Of a DNA stretch of 64,000 bases, positions 1-8,684 are shown in pieces. The DNA is from JABJAG01 sp038137215 (lineage in GTDB: Bacteria; Pseudomonadota; Alphaproteobacteria; UBA6615). Position numbers and translations under genes: made by a program. A model generated the notes under the pieces. It searched no databases, had not been told where the DNA came from, and was given only the letters and a program-made list of their open reading frames with translations. The stretch lies in NCBI GenBank assembly GCA_038137215.1, contig JAYQBG010000015.1, positions 1-64,000 of the forward strand. Reading direction: 5' to 3'. Numbering within the stretch: the first letter of the stretch is position 1; each line of letters starts with the position of its first letter.

Positions 1-287
1 GGTGCGCGGCGCGGGGTGCGTTGTCGTCCAAAAAATCGACCAAAACCGGGACTTTCACTCTTGCCGGAGCGGGTCTGCGACATTAAGTACTCGGCGTTCG
101 AGGGCGTGGAGGCGCGCTCGACAACCCTTTGGCGGCTTCCGTCGCCACGCGATAGCTAAAAGCTACGGACTGTATGGCCGTGTGACGTGTTCTGGCGCAA
201 TATGGAGCCGCTTCGGTGGCGGGCGCCAGTTCAGTACGACCGAAAAAAAGGGCGTCGCGCAGGGGAGATGGGAGAGAACGTTCAACG
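1..287. other. 5' flank of the mrp operon, no gene seen
   Basis: No convincing gene is seen here. Long open frames cross this stretch, but they are shadows of the mrpA codon pattern running past its 5' end. It presumably holds the mrp promoter. A purine-rich GGAGAG at 271-276 sits 11 bases before the mrpA ATG at 288 and is the likely ribosome binding site. I see no clear -35/-10 pair. Confidence 0.5.
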
Positions 288-2600
288 ATGCTTGCTGCAC
301 CGCTTGCACCCTTTATTCTGGCTGTGTTCGCACCGTTCCTGCGACGCCAGGTCGGCGATTCCGTCGGCTGGGTTCTCGCCGTGCTGCCCGCCGGGCTGAC
401 ACTCTACTTCGCCACGTTTCTCGGGCCGGTTGCGGACGGTCAGACCTTCGTTTTCTCGACCGAATGGATTCCCTCCCTTGGGATTGCGCTGTCCTTTTAT
501 CTGGATGGGCTGAGCCTGCTGTTTGCGCTGCTGATCAGCTTCATCGGCACCTTCATCGTTCTCTATGCAGGCGCATATCTGAAGGGTCATGTGGATCTCG
601 GCCGGTTCCTGATGTTCCTGCTCATGTTCATGGGCTCGATGCTGGGCCTGGTCCTCTCGGACAATGTGGTCACGTTGTTTGTCTTCTGGGAGCTGACTTC
701 GATCACCTCTTTCCTGCTCATCGGGTTCAGCCACGACAAGGCGCGCTCGCGCCGTGCGGCCCTGCAAGCGCTTGTGGTGACCGGCGGCGGCGGCCTGGCC
801 CTGCTGGCCGGACTTCTGCTGATGGCCCAGGCCGGCGGTTCGATGGAACTCTCCACGCTGCTCTCGGACGGGGACGTGCTGCGCGACCACCCCTGGTATA
901 TGGCGATCCTGATCCTCGTACTGGCCGGCGCCTTCACGAAGTCGGCCCAGGTGCCGTTCCATTTCTGGCTGCCCAACGCCATGGAGGCACCGACCCCGGT
1001 CAGCGCCTATCTCCATTCGGCGACCATGGTGAAGGCCGGGGTCTATCTGCTGGCGCGCATGAATCCGGGGCTCGGCGGCACGGAAGTCTGGCAGATCATT
1101 CTGATGACCTTCGGCGGCCTGACCCTGCTCGCCGGGGCGATCCTGGCGCTGCGCAACACCGATCTCAAACTGATGCTCGCCCAGACCACCGTGGCGAGCC
1201 TGGGGCTGCTGGTCTTCCTGATCGGCATCGGCGAGACCTACGCCATCCAGGCGGCGATGGCCTATCTGTTCGCCCATTCCATGTTCAAGGGCGCGCTGTT
1301 CATGGTGGCAGGGTCGATCGACCACGGCACCGGCACGCGCGAGATTTCCCGCCTGTCCGGGCTGGGCCGCGCCATGCCGTTTACGGCGGTCGCGGGAGGG
1401 CTGGCGGCGCTGTCCATGTCCGGACTGCCGCCCTTCTTCGGCTTCATCGCCAAGGAGTGGGTCTACAAGGGCACGCTCGACGGCAGCCTGCCGCTGCTGC
1501 TGACGGCGGTGGCGATTACCGGCAATGCGCTGATGTTCGCGGTCGCCTTTCTCGTCGGGTTCAAGCCCTTCTTCGGCAAGCCGGGTGACACACCCCACAA
1601 GCCTCACGAAGGTTCGCTCGGCGTCTGGATCGGCGCGCTGACGCTCGCCGTGCTCAGCCTGTTCTTCGGCCTGTTCAGCGGAATTTCCGAAGCCTTCTTT
1701 GTCGGGCCCGCCGCGATTGCGGTGGCCGGACAGGCGATGGTGGTCGATCTGTATCTGTGGGGCGGATTCAAGGCGCCGGTGGTGGCCAGTATCATCACGG
1801 TGGCGCTGGGCGCGCTGTTCTTCTGGCAGGGCCGGCGTCTCAGCGCGTTGCTGGCGCGGATCATCGATTCCCTCTGGGGGCCGGACAAGGGCTACGACCA
1901 GTTCATGGATGGTCTGGTCGGACTGGCGCGCTGGGTTTCAGCGCTTCTTCAGACCGGACGGTTGCGGCGCTACATGCTTGTGACATTCCTCACGCTGGCC
2001 GCGGCTCTGGTCCTGCCGCAGCTTCTTCTCGGAAGAGGACTCGAGATCAAGACCCCGCCATTGGACATCCTCGTCTGGGTGATCGGATTGCTTGCCTTTG
2101 GCGGCACTCTGGCGATTCCGTTCACCCGCTCCCGGGTGGCGGCCATCATGCTGATGGGCGTGCTCGGACTTTCGGTCGCCTTTGTCTTCCTCCTGTTCGG
2201 AGCACCGGATCTGGCCTTCACCCAGTTGATGGTCGAGACCCTTTCGGTGGTCATTCTGGCGCTCGTGATTGCCCGTCTGCCGGTGTTTGGTGCGGACTGG
2301 CGCGGCGGCCCGCGTGCGATCCGCGATGGCATACTCGCCGTTGCGATTGGCACGGCGATGACCGCACTGCTCATCTCGATCACCAGCGCGCCGCTGGACC
2401 TAGCGCTGAGCGAATTCTTCGGCGTGCGCAGTTACCTCGAGGCTTATGGCCGCAATGTCGTCAATGTCATTCTGGTCGATTTCCGCGCACTGGATACCCT
2501 CGGCGAAATCGCGGTGGTGACCATCGCCGGTGTGTCGGTGCTGGCCTTGCTGGCCTTCCGCCATCGCACCGCGGACGATGAAGAGGGGACGACGTCATGA
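288..2600 (+). CDS. mrpA: Mrp-type Na+/H+ antiporter subunit A
   Basis: This is the large membrane subunit of the multisubunit Mrp (Mnh/Pha) cation/proton antiporter in the inner membrane. The 770-residue protein opens with a NuoL-like antiporter domain. It carries the TM5 glutamate E135 (FVFWELTSITSF) and the lysines K218 (AFTKSAQVPFHFWLPN) and K249 (SATMVKAGVYL) expected of proton-translocating subunits. The C-terminal third (about residues 560-770) is the MrpA-specific extension related to MbhD/MbhE, with the motif FGAPDLAFTQLMVETLS. An ATG further upstream at 216 would add 24 basic, hydrophilic residues. I chose 288 because the family starts directly with a hydrophobic helix and GGAGAG precedes it. 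The stop overlaps mrpB by 4 bases, and MrpB is a separate protein rather than fused as in some rhizobial PhaAB. Confidence 0.95.
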   Translation: MLAAPLAPFILAVFAPFLRRQVGDSVGWVLAVLPAGLTLYFATFLGPVADGQTFVFSTEWIPSLGIALSFYLDGLSLLFALLISFIGTFIVLYAGAYLKGHVDLGRFLMFLLMFMGSMLGLVLSDNVVTLFVFWELTSITSFLLIGFSHDKARSRRAALQALVVTGGGGLALLAGLLLMAQAGGSMELSTLLSDGDVLRDHPWYMAILILVLAGAFTKSAQVPFHFWLPNAMEAPTPVSAYLHSATMVKAGVYLLARMNPGLGGTEVWQIILMTFGGLTLLAGAILALRNTDLKLMLAQTTVASLGLLVFLIGIGETYAIQAAMAYLFAHSMFKGALFMVAGSIDHGTGTREISRLSGLGRAMPFTAVAGGLAALSMSGLPPFFGFIAKEWVYKGTLDGSLPLLLTAVAITGNALMFAVAFLVGFKPFFGKPGDTPHKPHEGSLGVWIGALTLAVLSLFFGLFSGISEAFFVGPAAIAVAGQAMVVDLYLWGGFKAPVVASIITVALGALFFWQGRRLSALLARIIDSLWGPDKGYDQFMDGLVGLARWVSALLQTGRLRRYMLVTFLTLAAALVLPQLLLGRGLEIKTPPLDILVWVIGLLAFGGTLAIPFTRSRVAAIMLMGVLGLSVAFVFLLFGAPDLAFTQLMVETLSVVILALVIARLPVFGADWRGGPRAIRDGILAVAIGTAMTALLISITSAPLDLALSEFFGVRSYLEAYGRNVVNVILVDFRALDTLGEIAVVTIAGVSVLALLAFRHRTADDEEGTTS

Positions 2601-3010
2601 ACTCGTTGATTCTCCGGACGGCAACACCCTTCCTCGTGGGCCTCATGTTGCTGTTTTCCATTTACGTTCTGTTGCGCGGGCACAATGAGCCGGGCGGCGG
2701 CTTCATCGGCGGCCTCATCGGGGCTTCGGCGTTTGCGATCTATGCCATCGCCGAGGGACTGGCTTCCGCCCGGCGTGCACTCGTTGTGCCCCCGATCACG
2801 GTGGCCGGGACCGGGCTGCTGCTTGCTGCGCTGAGCGGCGTGATCTCGATCTTCTTCGGGGACGCCTTCCTCACGGGCCAGTGGTGGTTCCCGGATTTCG
2901 CTCCGGATCTGAAATACCTGTCCAGCGTCGTGCTGTTCGATGTCGGGGTGTATCTGGTCGTGGTAGGCACGATTGCCAGCATTGCGTTTGCGCTGGAGGA
3001 GCGGGAGTAG
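2597..3010 (+). CDS. mrpB: Mrp antiporter subunit B
   Basis: MrpB is a 137-residue integral membrane subunit of the Mrp antiporter, related to the MbhF/MnhB family. It shows the family signature HNEPGGGFIGGLI near residue 30 and about four hydrophobic helices. Its ATG overlaps the mrpA stop (ATGA), which implies translational coupling. It ends in TAG directly against the ATG of mrpC with no spacer. That TAG is a genuine terminator, which shows amber is read as stop in this genome. Confidence 0.95.
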   Translation: MNSLILRTATPFLVGLMLLFSIYVLLRGHNEPGGGFIGGLIGASAFAIYAIAEGLASARRALVVPPITVAGTGLLLAALSGVISIFFGDAFLTGQWWFPDFAPDLKYLSSVVLFDVGVYLVVVGTIASIAFALEERE

Positions 3011-3394
3011 ATGGAAACGACCCTCGCTGTTCTTGTCGGTGCCCTGTTTGCGATCAGCGTCTATCTGCTGCTTTCGAGTTCGCTGATTCGTCTGATCCTC
3101 GGCGTCTTCGTCCTGGGCAACGCCACCCATTTGCTGATTTTTGTCACCGGGCGGCTGACCCGGGAATCGCCACCGCTGATCGATTCCGGTCTCAAGGTGG
3201 CCGAAGCCGGCATTGCCAACCCGCTGCCGCAGGCTCTGATCCTGACTGCCATCGTGATCAGTTTCTCGCTCTTTGCCTTCCTGCTCGTTCTCTCCTACCG
3301 CGCCTATCAGTCGCTGGGGGCCATCGATACGGACGAGATGCGGGTCGCAGAACCGGAATCCAGAACACCGGCCATGCGGGGTCGTGATGTCTGA
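3011..3394 (+). CDS. mrpC: Mrp antiporter subunit C (NuoK-like)
   Basis: This 127-residue NuoK-like subunit has three predicted helices. The family motifs are visible: an LxLSSSLIRLILGVFVLGNA segment near residue 20, then DPLPQALILTAIVIS-type sequence (here NPLPQALILTAIVI). In Mrp, MrpC sits between MrpA and MrpD and carries part of the lateral charge path. The hydrophilic C-terminal tail is short. The last 8 bases overlap the start of mrpD in another frame (ATGTCTGA). Confidence 0.95.
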   Translation: METTLAVLVGALFAISVYLLLSSSLIRLILGVFVLGNATHLLIFVTGRLTRESPPLIDSGLKVAEAGIANPLPQALILTAIVISFSLFAFLLVLSYRAYQSLGAIDTDEMRVAEPESRTPAMRGRDV

Positions 3395-4931
3395 CTGGTC
3401 GGCATGGCTCGTGGTCTGGCCGGTCGCGATCCCGCTCATGGGCGCGGCCCTGGCCGTGGCGCTCTGGGGCCGCGAACGCACCCAGATCACCATCGGTGTG
3501 CTGGCGGTTGCGCTGCAGTTCATCGCGTCACTGGCATTGCTCCAGCATGTCTGGGTCCACGGCCCGCTGGCCATGGCCATGGGCGGATGGAGCGCGCCCT
3601 TCGGGATTGCTCTTGCCGCTGACACGCTGGGCGCGGGACTGACCGTCGTGGCCAGTGCCGTGGCCCTGGTGATCCTGGTTTACAGTGTTGCCGATACGCG
3701 GGCCGACCACTGGAAGGCGGGTCTTGTGCCACTCCTGCTGGCCCTGATGATGGGCGTGGCCGGTGCTTTCCTGACAGCGGATATCTTCAACCTCTATGTC
3801 TGGTTCGAGGTCACGCTGATTTCGTCCTTCGGGCTGATCGTCATGGGCGGCCGGCGCGAGCAACTCGACGGCGCGGTCAAATACGCATTTCTGAACCTGC
3901 TGGCGACGACGATCCTGCTGATTGCCATCGCGCTTCTCTATGGCATGACCGGAACCCTGAGCATTGCCGACCTGTCCGGCAAGGTCGCGGACCTGCCGGA
4001 CGACTCGCCGGTCGAAACCGTCGCCCTTCTGTTCCTGGTCTCGCTGGGTATGAAGGCCGCGCTGTTCCCGCTACACTTCTGGCTTCCCGCGGCCTATCAC
4101 ACGCCGCTGCCGACCGTGTCAGCGATCTTTGCCGCCCTTCTGACCAAGGTCGGTGTTTATTCGCTGATGCGCGTCTTCATGGTCGTATTCCCCGACAGTG
4201 CCGAGATTGCGCGCGATGTCATGATCTGGGTGGCGGTCGCCACCATGATCCTCGGCGCGCTCGGGGCGCTTGCCGAGCCCGATATTCGCCGTGTCATTTC
4301 CTATACGGTTGTCAGTGGTGTCGGCGTGATGGTGGGCGGCCTGGCGATCGGAACCGAAACGGCGCTGCTGGGAACCACCTTCTACGTGATCCATTCGATC
4401 GTCATTTCGGCCGCGCTGTTCATGGCAGCCGGCATGATCGCACGTGCGGGAGGTGGAACCCGGATTGCGGATCTGGCAGGCCTGTACAAGGGGTCCCCCT
4501 TCCTGGCCGTCGCCTTTCTGATTGCGGGTCTGTCGCTGGCCGGTGTTCCGCCGCTGGCCGGGTTCTGGCCGAAAGTCTATCTGGTGCAGGCCGGTCTTGA
4601 GGTGGGCGCCTATGGAATTGTGGCCGGTGTTCTGATTTCCGGGTTCCTGACCCTGGTGCTGGTGGGACGGACCTTCGCCCTAGTTTTCTGGCGGGAGGCA
4701 ACCGAAGGCGCACGGGCGATCGGGCCGGATGGCGGCCCGGTGCTGAAAGGCGGCCTGGCGGTTCTCGTGGTGGCCACATTTGTCATCGGCATATATTCGG
4801 CGCCGGTCGTGGACCTCTCCCTGCGCGCCGCGGGGAATTTGTTGACGCCCGCAGCCTATATCGAGGCGGTGCTGGGTCTGCCGCAAGAGGCAGCGAATCT
4901 TGGCGCGAGCGGAACGGAGGCAAGGCCGTGA
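3387..4931 (+). CDS. mrpD: Mrp antiporter subunit D (NuoN/M-like)
   Basis: MrpD is the second antiporter-like subunit of the Mrp complex, 514 residues from the chosen start. The key acid E141 lies in LYVWFEVTLISSFG. The lysines K223 (LGMKAALFPLHFWLP) and K254 (ALLTKVGVYSL) are in place, so the proton path looks intact. An open frame extends upstream to 3273, but those residues are the mrpC coding sequence in another frame. ATG 3387 gives the normal MrpD N-terminus and an 8-base overlap with mrpC, typical of this tightly packed operon. Its end overlaps mrpE as GTGA. Confidence 0.95.
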   Translation: MSDWSAWLVVWPVAIPLMGAALAVALWGRERTQITIGVLAVALQFIASLALLQHVWVHGPLAMAMGGWSAPFGIALAADTLGAGLTVVASAVALVILVYSVADTRADHWKAGLVPLLLALMMGVAGAFLTADIFNLYVWFEVTLISSFGLIVMGGRREQLDGAVKYAFLNLLATTILLIAIALLYGMTGTLSIADLSGKVADLPDDSPVETVALLFLVSLGMKAALFPLHFWLPAAYHTPLPTVSAIFAALLTKVGVYSLMRVFMVVFPDSAEIARDVMIWVAVATMILGALGALAEPDIRRVISYTVVSGVGVMVGGLAIGTETALLGTTFYVIHSIVISAALFMAAGMIARAGGGTRIADLAGLYKGSPFLAVAFLIAGLSLAGVPPLAGFWPKVYLVQAGLEVGAYGIVAGVLISGFLTLVLVGRTFALVFWREATEGARAIGPDGGPVLKGGLAVLVVATFVIGIYSAPVVDLSLRAAGNLLTPAAYIEAVLGLPQEAANLGASGTEARP

Positions 4932-5398
4932 ACCTGTTTCTTGCAAATATCGTCCTCGCCCTTCTCTGGGGCGCCGTGACGACCAGTTTTTCGCCCAGCA
5001 ATCTGCTCTTTGGTTTTGTGCTCGGGTTCATGAGCCTGTGGCTTGTGCGTGACAGGTTCGATGTCCGGAACTTCAGGCGCCCGTGGCGCGCATTTCGTTT
5101 GGCCGGGCTGTTTCTGCTCGAACTCGCGCTGTCTGCCTTCCGGGTGGCGCGGGATACGCTCTCGCCCAGCATGCCGTTCCGTCCGGCCATTGTCGCCATG
5201 CCGCTTGAAGTGACCGATGAGGTCGAGATCATGTTGCTCGCCAACCTGATCAGCCTGACCCCCGGCACGCTGAGTCTGGACGTATCAACCGACCGCTCCA
5301 CGCTCTATATTCATGCCATGGATGTGGACGATCCTGACGAATTGCGCGCGGAAATCCGGGATGGATTTGAACGCCGTATCATAGAGGTCATGGAGTAG
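4928..5398 (+). CDS. mrpE: Mrp antiporter subunit E
   Basis: MrpE is a 156-residue subunit with two N-terminal hydrophobic helices followed by a cytoplasmic domain. The conserved block NLISLTPGTLSLDVS (about residues 97-111) and the later YIHAMDVDDPDELR are diagnostic for the family. The start is GTG and shares four bases with the mrpD stop (GTGA). The gene terminates at TAG, four bases before the mrpF ATG. Confidence 0.95.
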   Translation: MNLFLANIVLALLWGAVTTSFSPSNLLFGFVLGFMSLWLVRDRFDVRNFRRPWRAFRLAGLFLLELALSAFRVARDTLSPSMPFRPAIVAMPLEVTDEVEIMLLANLISLTPGTLSLDVSTDRSTLYIHAMDVDDPDELRAEIRDGFERRIIEVME

Positions 5399-5402
5399 CT
5401 CG

Positions 5403-5732
5403 ATGGCGGACTTCGGATCAGACTTCCTGCAGTTTTCGGTGTACATCGCCTATACCGCGATCATGATCTCGCTGGGTCTGACGGTGTTCCGCCTGCTGCG
5501 CGGACCGACCCTGGCCGATCGGGTGGTCGCGCTGGACATGCTGGCGCTGCTCGGGATCGCGTTCATCGGGATCTTTTCCATCGCGACCGAGGAATATGCC
5601 TTCCTCGATGTTGCCATCGCCCTTGCTCTGGTTGGCTTCCTCGCCACCGTGGCCTTCTCACGTTACGTGTACCGGGGCGCACTCGAGGAGCGTCGCGATC
5701 CTTCGAAGCCGGATGAGGGAGACGATTCATGA
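5403..5732 (+). CDS. mrpF: Mrp antiporter subunit F
   Basis: This 109-residue small membrane subunit carries the MrpF signature RLLRGPTLADRVVALDML (residues about 29-46) inside three hydrophobic helices. In the complex MrpF lies against MrpA and is needed for assembly. The 3' end overlaps mrpG as ATGA. The C-terminal tail is charged (RRDPSKPDEGDDS) and likely cytoplasmic. Confidence 0.95.
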   Translation: MADFGSDFLQFSVYIAYTAIMISLGLTVFRLLRGPTLADRVVALDMLALLGIAFIGIFSIATEEYAFLDVAIALALVGFLATVAFSRYVYRGALEERRDPSKPDEGDDS

Positions 5733-6124
5733 TCGATCTTGTCGCCGGTGTTCTTCTGTTGATCGGTGCGAGCTTCTCGCTAATTGCCGGGATCGGTCTG
5801 ATCCGGCTGCCGGATGTTTATCTCCGTATGCACGCCGCCACCAAGGCAGGCACGCTGGGGGCTGGTCTGGTTCTGGTGGCTCTGGCCCTGCACGGGCAGC
5901 AGCTGGAAGTGACCGCGCGCGCCGTTACGGGGGTGCTGTTCCTCCTGTTCACCGCGCCTGTTGCGGCCCATCTTCTCGGCCGGGCCGGCTATCTCTCCGG
6001 TGCCCCGCTCTGGTCGAAGACGCGCTTCGATGACCTGATGGACAAGTACGATGCCGATGGCCGCAAACTTGGCGGTACACCTGAAGAGGCGTTGACGAAG
6101 CCCCCGGCTGACCGCGACGCCTGA
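5729..6124 (+). CDS. mrpG: Mrp antiporter subunit G
   Basis: MrpG is the last subunit of the operon, 131 residues. The family motif GLIRLPDVYLRMHAATKAGT (about residues 23-42) is intact, and three hydrophobic helices are visible. Its C-terminal tail (after HLLGRAGYLSGAPLW) is somewhat longer than in many homologues and hydrophilic. With this gene all seven subunits A-G are present and uninterrupted, so the operon should make a complete antiporter. Transcription ends facing dabA, with a palindromic repeat between the two genes. Confidence 0.93.
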   Translation: MIDLVAGVLLLIGASFSLIAGIGLIRLPDVYLRMHAATKAGTLGAGLVLVALALHGQQLEVTARAVTGVLFLLFTAPVAAHLLGRAGYLSGAPLWSKTRFDDLMDKYDADGRKLGGTPEEALTKPPADRDA

Positions 6125-6179
6125 GCATGATCTTGTGAGGTGGAAGCGGTTCCGCCTCAGATCCTTCCACCGCGCGTTT

Positions 6180-6262
6180 CGTCGTTCCCGCGAAGGCGGG
6201 AACCCATAAACACGGGCGGCTGCCTGGCTGAAGCAAGGTGTCTATGGATGCCCGCCCTCGTC
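6180..6262. repeat. Palindromic intergenic repeat, family A, copy 1
   Basis: About 83 bases between the convergent mrpG and dabA genes match, in inverse orientation, a second copy at 13797-13888. The element holds an internal inverted repeat (GTTCCCGCGAAGGCGGGAAC) and ends in another arm (GATGCCCGCC). Its position between two converging operons means the hairpin could also stop transcription from either side. It has no coding potential. Confidence 0.8.
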
Positions 6263-6269
6263 AGTGGAT

Positions 6270-8684
6270 TTAGGCGGCAACCTCGTCGCGCGTTGTGTCG
6301 CCGAAGTTCTCCACCGCTTCCCATGTGAGGTTCCCCGTATAGCGATGGGTGAGCCGACACTGGTCGTCCATGGCAAACAAGTGCAGCCAGCGATTGTCGA
6401 ACAGGTTCCGCACGTCGTCATGGCGGGCCAGGATGTCGTTCATCGCCTCGCGCGGGGCTTCAATACAGACCGACAGGCGCAGGGGATCATGGGTGTTGTC
6501 CTCGCCGTCATGGACGGACTGTATCGGCAGACCGGCCCGCAGAAGACCGCCATTGCCCTCCACGACACCGATGCCGCCCACTACATTGTGGAGCAGCTTG
6601 TTGCCCGATCCGAAAGCCCTGGGCGCCACGGTGGAGCCGTAATATTGCAGGCTGATCCAGCTGGCGACCACGACCGGGGCCGTCATGATCAGCTCCAGGA
6701 CGTCAAAGCCCTTCTCCTGATCCTGCCGCCAGTCGTAGTCGTGCAGGAAGACGCGGCCCGCCAGGCTGCGGCCCGCAGTGCGTGTGCGGGGCGCTGCGAC
6801 AAAGGCGCGGCATCCGGCCAGCCCCCATTCGGGACGTATCTCGGCCCAGTTGCGGGCGCGGCTGGGAATATCACCCTCCGTGCGTGCCCCGGGCAACCGC
6901 AGGGCGCGTTCGCTGCGGGCCAGCTTGCCGGTGGCGTTGAACCATTGCTGGGCCTGCGCCAGATCGGCGGCGTGATCGGTCGCGGGTGTGTCGGCATCGT
7001 AAAGTGTTACGGCGTCGGTCGTTGTGTCATGGAGGGCCGCGACGAACAGCGTATCCGGCGGAATGACGATTCCCCGTTCGCCAAGACCGGCGCGGACCGC
7101 GTCGTCATTGAGCAGTGTCGCGAGAAGGCGGGCATTCACCTCTCCTGAATATCCGCCGCAGGCCCCGCAGTGGAGCCCGCTGGCATGGGGGTTGTTCACC
7201 ACATTGGCGCCGTGGCCGGCCAGGACCACCAGCCGCGCAAAATCCTCGGTCAGTGATATGGCGCGCAGCACCGTTTCAGCCGCATCGGTCCGGGCTTCGG
7301 GACCGAGCTCCGGATCGAAGCGGGGTGCGGGGTCATGGGGGACCGGCATTTCGTGGCAGCCCAGGGCGTCGTTAAGCAGTTTGCCGATATAGACCGGCCC
7401 CATGGCTTCCACGAACGCGAAGGAGGAGACGGCTGCGAGCTTGAACCGGCCCCAGGCGCGCTTGGCGCGGGCCTGGTAGCGGGCATCGCGGTCCGCCTCG
7501 GCCATTGAGATGTCACCCGATGTTGAGGTGACGGTGGGATTGAGCAAGACCGGCAGGTGCAACTCTTCCACATCCGAGGCAAATTTCCGGTGTTTGGCAG
7601 AGATCCCGAAGAAGCCGGCAAAGCCGAGTGTCCGGATTGCGGGATCGACCGCCTCGAGAGCGCGGCGAAACACCTCTGACCGCACATCGATACAGAAGGC
7701 GGCCTGCAGGGCCGGGCGTGCCTCCGCAGAGGCCGGCGCCGGTGTGGCCAGTTTGTCTGCGAGTTCGCGCTGGGCGGCCCGTTCGGCGGCCTCCTGGAGA
7801 ATTTCGTTCACGATATCCGCCGGACCCGGCTCTGCCGGTGTGGCGTGCCGGGCACGAATATCGGACCATTCTTCGCCGATTCTGTCCGCGTACTGGAGAT
7901 AAAGCGCTTCCTCCCAGAGGAGGCGGATTGCCAGGAAATGCCGGATCGTCAGGTCGGTTCCGCCGGCCAGTTCCGCGCACCAGCGTTCATAGCGCGCATA
8001 TTGTGCCCAACCGCCCAGGGACAACAGCAACTGATGAAAGTAGCTGTCGAGGGCCGGTCCGCGCAGGCCGAGACGGGCGACCGCGTTCTGGACGGATTCC
8101 ATCGCGCGCTCGGGCGCGTGGGCAACAAAGGCACCGAAACCCTTCAGGCCCATGATCTCGGGCACCAGATCATGGGTCGCGTGCGCGCAATAGGCGTTCC
8201 AGGCACTTCGTCCGCGCGGCGCAGCCCACAGGGCCTGTCCCTCGTCGAAATAGCCACTGGCCCAGGCGCCGAACCGTTCAGCCATGAGGCCCGGCCAGTC
8301 GGTCTTGCCCGCCCGCGCTGCCAGGTCGGCAATTGTGGGCAGGGTGTCGGGGGCCGGGGTTTCTTCGCGCGCCGCCTGTTTGAGGGTGTCGAGGTTTGTG
8401 GGTTTACGGGGGTGGGGGCTCGCGGCGAGGGCTCCGGCGAGGTCCGCATCGGAAATCTGTCCGCTTGCAATGCGTGCCAGGTACCACGCACGCGGCATGG
8501 TGACGGGGATGGCGCCAACACGTGCGAGCCGCGCACCTGTCTGGGCGAGAGTGTCGCCGGTCTGGCCCAGAAAGGGATTGACCGCGACGGAGTAGGCCAG
8601 CGGCCAGGCCGGTGGAATGTGCCGGGCAGCGGTGTCGGCGGCGGCCATCAGGTCCGCGAGGTCGATGGTTGTGTCGATCGTCAT
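6270..8684 (-). CDS. dabA: DabA-type inorganic carbon transporter subunit (DUF2309)
   Basis: DabA is the large, peripheral, carbonic-anhydrase-like subunit of the DAB complex, which traps CO2 as bicarbonate in the cytoplasm using a cation gradient. The protein has 804 residues, normal for the family. The four zinc and active-site residues known from Halothiobacillus DabA2 are present with the right spacing: C331 and D333 in FCIDVRSEVFRRALE, H491 in LAGHGANVVNNPH, and C506 in GLHCGACGG. The start overlaps the dabB stop (ATGA), so the two are co-transcribed and coupled. The gene converges on mrpG. No Rubisco or carboxysome gene is in the window, so it probably supplies bicarbonate for anaplerosis or pH control in a heterotroph. 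That role is inferred. Confidence 0.92.
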   Translation of the reverse strand: MTIDTTIDLADLMAAADTAARHIPPAWPLAYSVAVNPFLGQTGDTLAQTGARLARVGAIPVTMPRAWYLARIASGQISDADLAGALAASPHPRKPTNLDTLKQAAREETPAPDTLPTIADLAARAGKTDWPGLMAERFGAWASGYFDEGQALWAAPRGRSAWNAYCAHATHDLVPEIMGLKGFGAFVAHAPERAMESVQNAVARLGLRGPALDSYFHQLLLSLGGWAQYARYERWCAELAGGTDLTIRHFLAIRLLWEEALYLQYADRIGEEWSDIRARHATPAEPGPADIVNEILQEAAERAAQRELADKLATPAPASAEARPALQAAFCIDVRSEVFRRALEAVDPAIRTLGFAGFFGISAKHRKFASDVEELHLPVLLNPTVTSTSGDISMAEADRDARYQARAKRAWGRFKLAAVSSFAFVEAMGPVYIGKLLNDALGCHEMPVPHDPAPRFDPELGPEARTDAAETVLRAISLTEDFARLVVLAGHGANVVNNPHASGLHCGACGGYSGEVNARLLATLLNDDAVRAGLGERGIVIPPDTLFVAALHDTTTDAVTLYDADTPATDHAADLAQAQQWFNATGKLARSERALRLPGARTEGDIPSRARNWAEIRPEWGLAGCRAFVAAPRTRTAGRSLAGRVFLHDYDWRQDQEKGFDVLELIMTAPVVVASWISLQYYGSTVAPRAFGSGNKLLHNVVGGIGVVEGNGGLLRAGLPIQSVHDGEDNTHDPLRLSVCIEAPREAMNDILARHDDVRNLFDNRWLHLFAMDDQCRLTHRYTGNLTWEAVENFGDTTRDEVAA

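Noticed and set aside
2..1588. 528-residue open frame at the left edge on the + strand, and a 441-residue one on the - strand (282-1607)
   Set aside because: Both are shadows of mrpA in other frames. Their composition is Arg/Gly/Pro-rich with no family resemblance, as expected from GC-rich third positions.
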